NCBI GenBank assembly: GCA_943370385.1
Contig: CALRQT020000013.1
Span: 1-64,000, forward strand
Source of the DNA: BAIKAL-G1 sp943370385
Lineage (GTDB): Bacteria; Cyanobacteriota; Cyanobacteriia; PCC-6307; Cyanobiaceae
Direction: 5' to 3'
Length of the DNA stretch: 64,000 nucleotides
A program made the position numbers and the translations under genes. The stretch's first letter is position 1; every line of letters begins with the position of its first letter. This document shows positions 17,128-25,475 of this stretch, one piece after another. A model generated the notes under the pieces. The model searched no databases. It was not told the DNA's origin and saw only the letters and a program-made list of their open reading frames with translations.

Positions 17128-17468
17128 CCAGCTCCTTCCCCTCACGCAGGGCCCGCGCCACCACATGCCAGCGGGAGCCCGCCAGGCGCTGGGCATCCTC
17201 TTCCCCTACCACCACCAGATCGACGCCCACAGACAACGGCAGGGGGCACAGCGCCGCCCGCAGCGAACGCAGCGCCTGTTGCCTTTCCTGCGGGGTGAGC
17301 GTGGCCTGCCGCATCACCACCAGCAGATCGAAATCAGAATCGGGTCGCCCATCCCCCCGCGCCCGGGAGCCAAACAGCAGCACTCGCCCTGGCCTGGGGT
17401 TCAACACCGGCTAGGGCAGCTGTCACCGCATCGAGCTTGGCATCGATTGGGGGGGCTTGGATCGCCAT
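17114..17468 (-). pseudogene. MNT nucleotidyltransferase antitoxin, copy 2, frameshifted
   Basis: An ATG at 17468 opens MAIQAPPIDAKLDAVTAALA, equivalent to copy 1, but a run of four G (17396-17399, + strand) where three would keep frame shifts the reading just before LLFGSRARGDGRPDSDFD. A GTG at 17407 could still produce a 97-residue protein with all nucleotidyltransferase motifs but without its first helix. Whether it is dead or restarted is open. Confidence 0.7.
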
Positions 17469-17521
17469 GCCTGCATGGTAAGCCGATTCTTTGGGCCAAA
17501 GCCCATCGGGATTCAGCAGGG

Positions 17522-17721
17522 CTACCTCTCGAAATCAGCATCCAGCCCCACAGCGGGCATGGAACCCAGCAGTTCCGCCAGTTAGCGCCGTGGAGGGGTC
17601 ATCATCGCCGCCGCCAGGATTGCCGATATTCCGCCTCGGCACTGCGGCCATGGGCTCCGGTCCGCTTGTTGAGGGCCTGAACGATTCCGCCATCAACCCA
17701 ACGGACCAGAAGGTGAGCCAT
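17522..17721 (-). pseudogene. FitA-like RHH antitoxin remnant
   Basis: From ATG at 17721 the - strand reads MAHLLVRWVDGGIVQAL, then AHGRSAEAEYRQ, the FitA ribbon-helix-helix pattern. A one-base shift near 17605 and an in-frame stop follow, after which LAELLGSMPAVGLDADFER completes the family's C-terminal tail. The toxin partner is lost. The adjoining - strand stretch to about 17870 encodes a helical fragment (LAAIEARLDRMETLLQRI) of unknown origin. Confidence 0.6.
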
Positions 17722-17900
17722 CACCCCCCGCATCGAAGCCAGGATCACTGACCCCCACCCGTTCAGCGATCCGCTGCAGCAGGGTTTCCATGCGATCCAG
17801 GCGGGCTTCGATGGCGGCTAGGCCAGGGGTCTGGGCTACCACCTTGGCTGCTGCCTTCGCAGCCAGGGGTCGACAGGATCACAAGACCTTTTTCCCTGTA

Positions 17901-17920
17901 GACTGGTCAGATAACTAGTC
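17901..17920 (+). promoter_or_regulatory. Palindromic operator of the VapBC pair
   Basis: GACTGGT and ACTAGTC form an imperfect inverted repeat with a 6-nt spacer, 14 bp upstream of the antitoxin start. TA antitoxins usually bind such palindromes to autorepress. The promoter itself was not resolved. Confidence 0.45.
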
Positions 17921-17934
17921 AAATGGGGGAGGAC

Positions 17935-18189
17935 ATGGCGGTCTGGCCCGTGCAACACGCCAAGGCGCGTTTCAGTGAGTTGCTCGATGCCTGCCAGCGG
18001 GAAGGCCCCCAGGTGGTTTCCCGGCGCGGCTCGGAAACCGCCGTGCTGGTGCCGATTGAGCAGTGGAATCGCCTGCAGGCAGCCGCAAGGCCCACCCTCA
18101 AAGACCTGTTGCTGGCATCCGAGGCGCGCAGCGAGGTTCTTGTGCCCCCGCGAGGCGGAGCCCGCCGACGGCCCGTGGTAGCTCTATAG
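17935..18189 (+). CDS. Phd/YefM-type antitoxin
   Basis: The ATG at 17935 is chosen over 17923 because GGGGGAGG precedes it at good spacing. The 84-residue protein has the Phd fold pattern: VQHAKARFSELLDACQREGPQVVSRRGSETAVLVPIEQW. The C-terminal tail is Arg-rich. It lies 3 bp before the PIN toxin. Confidence 0.85.
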   Translation: MAVWPVQHAKARFSELLDACQREGPQVVSRRGSETAVLVPIEQWNRLQAAARPTLKDLLLASEARSEVLVPPRGGARRRPVVAL

Positions 18190-18192
18190 CCC

Positions 18193-18615
18193 ATGGCCTT
18201 CCTGCTCGACACCAATGTGGTGTCCGAACTACGCAGGCCGAAACCCCACGGCGGCGTACTCGCCTGGCTTGAGACCATCAACGATGCCGATCTTCACCTC
18301 GCCAGTGTGACCATCGGTGAGATTCAGGCCGGGATTGAACTAACCCGGGAACAGGACGCCGCCAAGGCGGGCGAGATCGAACTGTGGCTGGATCAGGTGA
18401 GTGACAGCTTCAACATCCTCAGCATGGATGGTCGGGCTTTCCGCTGCTGGGCCCAGCTGATGCATCGCCAATCCGACACGCTCTACGAGGACGCGATGAT
18501 CGCTGCGATCGCCAAGGTGCATCACCTCACGGTAGTCACGCGCAACGTGTCCGACTTCAGCCGTTTTGAGGTGCCCCTGCTTAACCCATTCACGGCGGTT
18601 GAGGCGCTGCGCTGA
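18193..18615 (+). CDS. vapC: VapC/FitB PIN-domain toxin
   Basis: This 140-residue protein carries the full PIN acid set: FLLDTNVVSELRRP (first Asp), TIGEIQAGIE (Glu), LYEDAMIAAIA (Asp) and VTRNVSDFSRF (last Asp). It forms an intact TA pair with the upstream antitoxin. The 282 bp to the next gene hold only an AT/GC palindrome near 18640-18655 (AAACCGGGGCCCCGTTT), which could end transcription. Confidence 0.87.
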   Translation: MAFLLDTNVVSELRRPKPHGGVLAWLETINDADLHLASVTIGEIQAGIELTREQDAAKAGEIELWLDQVSDSFNILSMDGRAFRCWAQLMHRQSDTLYEDAMIAAIAKVHHLTVVTRNVSDFSRFEVPLLNPFTAVEALR

Positions 18616-18897
18616 CATCGGGCAGGACCCACTCCCCAAAACCGGGGCCCCGTTTGTAGCCGAGACCTGCGTCACTGCCGCTTAGATCTTTGGCCCCAGC
18701 CTCGACTGGCTCAGCGCCGATGATGTCCCGTTTGCTTTGGTGGTGTCCTGACGGTCCAGTTCACAACGGAGCCCTAGCTTGTAGCCGGGCGCTGGCCTAT
18801 GCCTTGAGATGGCCGGCTATGCATGTCATGCATCGCTTAGATCGGGAATTGACACGGCTGGCTCCGCTAGCCTCAGACTCATGATCCGCAGCATCCC

Positions 18898-21800
18898 TTG
18901 CTCCCCTCCGTTGTAGCCAGTGAGCTGGAGCAGGTGGCTGCCGATGCCATCCGCACTGCTTTCCACCCCACTACGCCAGGCTTCACGGGGCTGATCGATC
19001 GTTTCCTGGCAGAGCGAGAGCGTCTGCTGAAAGGCCCCTACGTGTCTGTGGCTCTGCCGTTCCTGCAGGGCTCTGGTCGCGATTGGTTCCCCCAGATTCC
19101 CCTGCCCTTCCCGCCCTACCGCCACCAGGAGAGGGCCTTTGACCGGCTGCTGCCCGGTACCCCCCGAAACACTCTGGTGGCGACGGGAACGGGCTCCGGT
19201 AAAACCGAATGCTTCTTGCTGCCGGTGCTGGAGCACTGCCGTCTGCAGCACAGCCAGGGCCAACGGGGGATCAAGGCGATCTTGATCTATCCGATGAATG
19301 CCCTAGCCACCGACCAGGCGCGCCGAATCGCCGATTTAATCCACACCATTGCGGCCCTGCAGGGATTGCGCGCCGGCCTCTATATCGGTTCAGAAGATGA
19401 GGCGAATACGGCGGCGATGACCGCCACCAGTGTGATTACTGATAAAGCTGCCCTTCACAAGGCTCCTCCCGATATTCTGCTCACCAACTACAAGCAGCTC
19501 GACTACCTGCTGTTGCAGCCACACGTCCAAAGCCTTTGGGAGCACAACGCCCAGCAGCTTGATGGAACCAGCGTGTTGCGTTATTTGGTGGTGGATGAGT
19601 TCCACAGCTTCGACGGCGCCCAGGGCACCGACCTCGCCTGCCTGATTCGTCGTCTGCGGGATCGTCTCCACTGCCAGGGCGACCAATTGGTGTGCGTCGG
19701 CACCTCGGCCACCCTTGGTGGCCCCGAGTCGCGGGGTGCGATGCGCGACTACGCCGGCCAGATCTTCGCCAGCCGTTTCGAGCCGGATTCGTTAATTGAG
19801 GAAGAACGGCTCAGCGCAGAGGAGTTCTTTACGGCCCACACGGCCTTTGGCGAGGAGGGTTTGTTTGCCCTGCCACTGCCAGGACTCGAAACGCTTGCAG
19901 CCTTGGATCCGGAACAGGCCAGCAGCGCCGCTGCCTACATCCATCAGCAGGCGCAGCTCTGGTTGGGTGACACCTTGCCTCCTGCCCCAGGCGATGACGT
20001 GGCCGATGCGGATTGGCGCCTGGCCCTAGGGATGCGACTTGGCACCCTGCCGGCGGTTCACAACTTGGTGCGCCAGGCCGCCAGCACCTGTTCGATTGAG
20101 GAGCTACTGGTTCGCTTTTCTCGCCAGCTTGGCCTCGGCGATCGCTTCCCCCTTGCCTACAGGGTGAGGTTGCTCGAAAGCTTGCTGGCCCTGCTGGCCC
20201 ATGCCAGGCGAACCACCACCAAACTCGACGGATCGTCCGTTGTGGTTCCCTGGCTAAACCTGCGGGTGCAGCTGTGGCTGCGTGAACTCAAGCGGATGGT
20301 GGCATCTGTTGAGGCCGAACCCCCATTGGTTCACTCCGATGATCTGGCTGGTAAGGACAGCAGTGCCCATCTGCCGGTTGTGCACTGCCGCGATTGCGGT
20401 GCTACCGCTTGGACATCCACCTTGCTGAACCAGGGCAGCAATCGCTTGGATCGCGCTGGCAACCTGCGGGCCTTTTACAAGGCCTTTTTCGCCGGCCAGA
20501 GCGAGGTTCGTTATCTCTTCCCCCAGCACCCGTTCAAACCGAGTACCCCCCAGCCAGATCCCCCATCAGACTCGGGAAGCCTCAAGGTGCTTTGTGCGGA
20601 CTGCCTCTCGTTGCACGCCCCCAACGACCTCAAGGACGTCTGCCCCAACTGCCAGAGCCGGGAGCTTCTGCTGGTGGACATGCCCGATTGCGGCTATCTC
20701 GATGACCACAACCATCCCCGGATCAGTCGCGATTGCCCCTACTGCAATGCCCAACAGGGCCTGTTGTTGGTGGGGACATCGGCCGCCAACCTGACCAGCA
20801 CCTGGAGCGCTGCCCTATTTGCCTCCGCCTTTAACAGTGACAAGAAGCTGCTGGCCTTCTCGGATTCGGTGCAGGACGCCGCCCATCGGGCTGGATTCAT
20901 CACGGCCCGGGCTTACCGCACCTCCTTTCGCACCGCCCTGACCCAAACCGTGCAGGCCTGTGGGCCGCTGCCCCTCGATCAAGTGCAGGAGCAGCTGATC
21001 AACCGTTGGCAGCAGGAACTGCCCAATCTGGTTGACTTCGCCGCCACCTTCCTGCCGGCCGATCTGGAGTGGCTAAGGGAATGGGATGCCTTGCAACACC
21101 AGGACATCCCGGCATTAGCCGTCGATAGCTTTCTGGTGAAAACAGTCTGCGAACGCCTGCGGTGGGAGGTGGCCGCGGAATTTGGCTATCGCTCCCGCCT
21201 TGGCTCCTCGGTGGAACAGGCCGGCGCCCTCGCTGCTGGCGTCGATCCAGCCCGCATTGAGCCCCTGTTGGCCCCACTGCTCCAACGGCTGCAAAACGAA
21301 GTCGAACCCCTACGAACGGGATCGATCGATCAGCTGCGCCAGCTGGTGGTGGGGATGCTGCATCAGCTGCGCCAGCGAGGGGCCATCGCCGTTCAAGAAC
21401 TGGTGGGGTTCGATCAAAAGGGGTCTGAGTACCTCAGCAGCGGCGCGGAGAACACCTTCAAGTTCAACCAGATCCTGCACACCCCCAAGTTCGGTCGCTC
21501 TTCGACCCGGCCAATCTTTCTCACCAGCTACCGCGGTAAGGGCCATTTCCAGCAGCTGGTCCGCGAGAAAGGGCGCCCCACCTGGAACCAACACTGGCTG
21601 ACGCGCACCCTGGAGGCCAGCTCGCCCCTGGATGCCGACCAGCAAAAAGAGGCCCTCCAGGCTCTCACCGGTGCCCTGACAGAAGCCGGCCTGCTGCAGG
21701 AGTACGCCGGAACCCGGGGGGAGCGCATCTGGGCCATCCCCCGCCAGGTGCTGCTGGTCTCCGCCGAGCCCCAGCTGTTTCGCTGTAGCTGCTGCAACGA

Positions 21801-24800
21801 TGGACAGAGCGTGCTGAGCGACCAGCTGACCGTCTGGGACGGCATGGCCTGCCTGGTGCGCCACTGCCCGGGCCACTACAGCCTTGATCCAGGCGCTGGC
21901 CTGCCCCTCTACCGGCGCCTGTATGAGCGCGGTGAAGTGCACCGCATCGTCGCCCGCGAACACACCGGGCTGCTGGCGCGCCCAGACCGTGAGCGACTGG
22001 AAACCCAGTTCATCCGGGGTAAGTACCGCAGCGATCCCAACCTGCTCTCGGCCACGTCCACCCTGGAAATGGGGATCAACATCGGTGATCTCTCCACCGT
22101 GCTGCTGGCCTCAGTGCCGCCGGAGCCCTCCAACTATCTGCAGCGCATCGGCCGCGCCGGCCGCCGCGATGGCAATGCCTTAGTCGGCACCATCGTCAAT
22201 GGCACGGCCCACGACCTCTACTTCTTTTCAGAGCCCAACGAAATGCTGCAGGGGCTGGTGAGCCCGCCCGGTTGCTATCTCGACGCCGCCGCGATCCTCA
22301 AGCGCCAGTTACTGGCCTACACAATTGATCGTTGGGTGCAGAGCGGAATCACAGCCGAGGCCCTGCCGCGCAAGCTCAAGCCCGTCCTTGATGCTGTTGA
22401 ACAGGCCGGCAAGGACGCCAGTGGCCAAAGCACCACCCCCGACGCCTTTCCCTACTCCTGGTTGCGCTGGTGCAACAGCGAGCAGACGGCTCTGCTGGAT
22501 CGTTTCCTGGGCCTCTTTGAGGATCAGCTGCAGACCCCCAGCCGTCAGGAACTGCGGGCCTACTTCCTCAGCCCAGCTGATGGCGGCGAGTCTGGTGAGT
22601 TTGCTGCGCCCTACGCCACTAGTCTAATCGTGCGCCTGGAGGAATTAATTGCTGAACGCAAGCGTCTACGGAGCGAAGCCGTCAAATTGCGTGATCGTTT
22701 CAACAAGCTGGCCGCCATCCCGGAATCGGCGCTCTTAGAGCAGCAGCGTGATGACAAGGAGTCAATCCGGCGCGAGCAGATCGCCTACACCCAGTTGCGC
22801 AAGGACCTCGATGGCCGTCGCCTGCTGGCCATGCTCACGGACGAGGGCTTCTTGCCTAACTACGCCTTCCCAGAAGCTGGTGTAACCCTCAAGTCAGTGC
22901 TTTGGCGGCGTCTGCCCGCCCGCGGCGCTAGCCCACGGCGTACCGAGGAGCTACCGACCCTCAGCTATGAGAGGCCCGCCAACGTGGCCATCCGTGAACT
23001 GGTGCCAGACGGCCACTTCTATGCCCAAGGGCGCCGGGTGAAGGTGGATCAGATCGATCCAAACCTTAACAAAACGGAGCGCTGGCGATTCTGCCCCTCC
23101 TGTGCCTTCGCCTGCCGTGAAACCGACGACTACTACACCCGTAAGGACTGTCCCCGTTGTGGCCAGAGCGGCTACGCCGACCAGGGCCAGATCAAGGAGA
23201 TGGCTCGCCTGCGCCAAGTGCAGGCCACCACAGAAGACGCCCGCAGCCGCATTGGCGACGACAGCGACGAGCGCAATCCGCTGTTCTTCCACCGTGAGCG
23301 TTTAATCCTTCCTGATTTGGACCGCCGGGAAATCTCCCTGGCGGTGGACGATGAAGAGTTTCCATTTGGCGCCGAATACCTGGCTAGCACCACCTTCCGT
23401 GAGATCAACTTTGGCGAGCTCACCCCGATCGGTGCGGCCCACACCATCGCTGGCAAGGGTCTGCGCGTAAGGGGTTTTGAACTCTGCCGCAGTTGCGGCA
23501 AGGTGCAACGGGGACCCGCCAAGCCTTCCAACCACACCTGGGCCTGTACGTACCGCGACAAGCCTGATGACGCCCAGCTTCGCAATCTCCTGTTTATGTA
23601 CAGGGAGTTCCAATCCGAGGCCCTGCGTTTCCTGTTGCCTAGCGCCAGCTTCTGGGATGGGGAGGGCCAGCCCTCCTTCGAGGCTGCGTTGCACCTAGGC
23701 CTGCGCCATCGCTTCGGCGGCAAAGTCGACCACCTGCACTCCGCCCTCGCAGAAGAGCCCCAGCCCGGTAGTCAGCAGCGCAAAACCTTTCTCTATCTCT
23801 ACGATTCCGTACCCGGTGGTACGGGCTACGTGCACCAGTTGATGGCGCAGGGCGGTAAGGATTTACGGGAGGTCTTTGACGGCTCGCTTACCGCATTACA
23901 AGCCTGCCAGTGCGTCGACGGTTGTTATCGCTGCATCTACATGTATCGCCAGCGTTTCGATCGCGACCGGACAAGTAAGCGCCGCGCCATTGAACAGTTG
24001 CAGGCGATCCTGCGTCGCTGGGCCGACCTCAAGGTCAGCGACAGCAGCCTCTCGGAAATCACGATCAATAGTCAGGCCGAAAGCGAACTGGAGTTGAGGT
24101 TCCTAGAGGCTCTCCGCAGTGGTAAGGGTGTCCCTGCTGATCTGCCGGTTGTCCTGAAGCAAGATGTGATCCACGGACGCATCGGCTACCTCCTCAAAAT
24201 CGGCAGCGGGCCAGCAGCCACCACCTGGAAAGTGGAGCAGCAAGTGCCCCTGGGTGAATCCGAGGGTGTAGCGGAGTTCTCCCGGGCTGACTTTCTGCTC
24301 ACTCCGACTGCTGGCGGTAAGCCGATCGCCATCTACACCGACGGCTGGGAGTTCCACCGTGGCCGCCTCGCCGATGACGCCCGCCAGCGCATGGCTTTGC
24401 AGCGCAGTGGCCGTTACATGGTGTGGTCGCTTAGCTGGAGCGACGTGGTCGAGAAGCTGCCCAGCGGCCAGAATCCGCTGCAACCCAATGGATTGACGGT
24501 TGGCATGGTGCCGTCATTTGCCACCAGCCCCGGGACTTTCACCGAGCGCTGGTGGCCCGAAGCGCTGCTCCAGAGTCTTCCGCAGCAACCTCTGTTGCTG
24601 CCCCGCGAGGCCCAGGGAGCCAACAGCCTGCAGTTGCTGATGGCCTACCTCGCCAACCCCTCCGAAACGCTGTGGCATGGGCTGGCCCAGCTGTTCTGCC
24701 TAGCCCAGGGCAGTGCGGTTGCCCTCAATTCGCCAGAGATCCAACAGGCCATCGCTGAGCTGGCCCTGGCTGATCACGTCGATGAGTGGAAAGGCAATGA

Positions 24801-25428
24801 ACCCGGCCGCCAAGTCGGCCAAGTCCTGGCGATTGCCCCTGGCCTAAGGGCACTGAATTTGCTCGATCAGGCCCGCCATGGCAGTCGACACCCCGCTGCC
24901 AGCTTCCGCAGCATCCACTTTGACCCTGACATCGCCGATTCAGAGCAGCAGCAGCAACTCGCCTGGCAGGAGTGGCTACGTCAGGGCAATCTCTTCCAGT
25001 TCCTTCCCCACGCACTCATCTCAACGCCGGGATGGGGTGGGCTGGAACAAGGCAGTGCGATTGATCCCTACGGCATTTGGGTGGGCGGGCAACCCGCCCC
25101 AACCGGGGTGGGCACGACCGCAACCCAAGATCAAGCCAAGCAATGGCAAGTTCTCAGCCAACTCGTACATCCCAGTTGCATGGCGCTGCTCATGGCCCTG
25201 CAGTCACCCATCCTCGAGCGTGATCTGGCACCCCCTGAAGTGGGCTATGAACTCGCCGGGACCAAGAATGAAGTTCTTGCGGAGGCTGAGCTGGCCTGGC
25301 CGGAGCAGAAACTGGCCGTGATCCTGGCGCCGGAGGATCGACCATCCTTTGAGACCGCTGGTTGGCGTTGCTGGTCGATCGATGATTCGCCAGATCTGAT
25401 TGCTAGTGAGCTCCTTGCAGCCCTCTAA
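18898..25428 (+). CDS. Giant DUF1998 DEAD/DEAH helicase with C-terminal nuclease-like domain
   Basis: This protein has 2176 residues. The TTG at 18898 is the only usable start: the frame is closed at 18868 and an ATG at 18881 is in another frame. Domains: helicase lobe 1 with ATGTGSGKTE (about 95-104), DEFH (233-236) and GTSATL (about 269); zinc clusters CRDCG (about 497), CADC/CPNCQ (about 567-582), CSCC (about 963) and CPSC/CPRCG (about 1398-1422); lobe 2 with TSTLEMGINIGDL and QRIGRAGRR (1082-1090); the DUF1998 cysteine motif CQCVDGCYRCIY (about 1671-1682); then RADFLLTP and PIAIYTDGWEFHRG (about 1796-1822), reminiscent of Vsr/DUF559-like nuclease folds. Comparable giant DUF1998 helicases occur in Druantia (DruE), and DUF1998 is also the DrmB hallmark. 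It probably acts on invading DNA with the neighbouring helicases. Confidence 0.88.
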   Translation: MLPSVVASELEQVAADAIRTAFHPTTPGFTGLIDRFLAERERLLKGPYVSVALPFLQGSGRDWFPQIPLPFPPYRHQERAFDRLLPGTPRNTLVATGTGSGKTECFLLPVLEHCRLQHSQGQRGIKAILIYPMNALATDQARRIADLIHTIAALQGLRAGLYIGSEDEANTAAMTATSVITDKAALHKAPPDILLTNYKQLDYLLLQPHVQSLWEHNAQQLDGTSVLRYLVVDEFHSFDGAQGTDLACLIRRLRDRLHCQGDQLVCVGTSATLGGPESRGAMRDYAGQIFASRFEPDSLIEEERLSAEEFFTAHTAFGEEGLFALPLPGLETLAALDPEQASSAAAYIHQQAQLWLGDTLPPAPGDDVADADWRLALGMRLGTLPAVHNLVRQAASTCSIEELLVRFSRQLGLGDRFPLAYRVRLLESLLALLAHARRTTTKLDGSSVVVPWLNLRVQLWLRELKRMVASVEAEPPLVHSDDLAGKDSSAHLPVVHCRDCGATAWTSTLLNQGSNRLDRAGNLRAFYKAFFAGQSEVRYLFPQHPFKPSTPQPDPPSDSGSLKVLCADCLSLHAPNDLKDVCPNCQSRELLLVDMPDCGYLDDHNHPRISRDCPYCNAQQGLLLVGTSAANLTSTWSAALFASAFNSDKKLLAFSDSVQDAAHRAGFITARAYRTSFRTALTQTVQACGPLPLDQVQEQLINRWQQELPNLVDFAATFLPADLEWLREWDALQHQDIPALAVDSFLVKTVCERLRWEVAAEFGYRSRLGSSVEQAGALAAGVDPARIEPLLAPLLQRLQNEVEPLRTGSIDQLRQLVVGMLHQLRQRGAIAVQELVGFDQKGSEYLSSGAENTFKFNQILHTPKFGRSSTRPIFLTSYRGKGHFQQLVREKGRPTWNQHWLTRTLEASSPLDADQQKEALQALTGALTEAGLLQEYAGTRGERIWAIPRQVLLVSAEPQLFRCSCCNDGQSVLSDQLTVWDGMACLVRHCPGHYSLDPGAGLPLYRRLYERGEVHRIVAREHTGLLARPDRERLETQFIRGKYRSDPNLLSATSTLEMGINIGDLSTVLLASVPPEPSNYLQRIGRAGRRDGNALVGTIVNGTAHDLYFFSEPNEMLQGLVSPPGCYLDAAAILKRQLLAYTIDRWVQSGITAEALPRKLKPVLDAVEQAGKDASGQSTTPDAFPYSWLRWCNSEQTALLDRFLGLFEDQLQTPSRQELRAYFLSPADGGESGEFAAPYATSLIVRLEELIAERKRLRSEAVKLRDRFNKLAAIPESALLEQQRDDKESIRREQIAYTQLRKDLDGRRLLAMLTDEGFLPNYAFPEAGVTLKSVLWRRLPARGASPRRTEELPTLSYERPANVAIRELVPDGHFYAQGRRVKVDQIDPNLNKTERWRFCPSCAFACRETDDYYTRKDCPRCGQSGYADQGQIKEMARLRQVQATTEDARSRIGDDSDERNPLFFHRERLILPDLDRREISLAVDDEEFPFGAEYLASTTFREINFGELTPIGAAHTIAGKGLRVRGFELCRSCGKVQRGPAKPSNHTWACTYRDKPDDAQLRNLLFMYREFQSEALRFLLPSASFWDGEGQPSFEAALHLGLRHRFGGKVDHLHSALAEEPQPGSQQRKTFLYLYDSVPGGTGYVHQLMAQGGKDLREVFDGSLTALQACQCVDGCYRCIYMYRQRFDRDRTSKRRAIEQLQAILRRWADLKVSDSSLSEITINSQAESELELRFLEALRSGKGVPADLPVVLKQDVIHGRIGYLLKIGSGPAATTWKVEQQVPLGESEGVAEFSRADFLLTPTAGGKPIAIYTDGWEFHRGRLADDARQRMALQRSGRYMVWSLSWSDVVEKLPSGQNPLQPNGLTVGMVPSFATSPGTFTERWWPEALLQSLPQQPLLLPREAQGANSLQLLMAYLANPSETLWHGLAQLFCLAQGSAVALNSPEIQQAIAELALADHVDEWKGNEPGRQVGQVLAIAPGLRALNLLDQARHGSRHPAASFRSIHFDPDIADSEQQQQLAWQEWLRQGNLFQFLPHALISTPGWGGLEQGSAIDPYGIWVGGQPAPTGVGTTATQDQAKQWQVLSQLVHPSCMALLMALQSPILERDLAPPEVGYELAGTKNEVLAEAELAWPEQKLAVILAPEDRPSFETAGWRCWSIDDSPDLIASELLAAL

Positions 25429-25475
25429 TTGACCATTCAGCAACCTTCCCCACTGCCGCCTAGTCCGCTAGCCCC

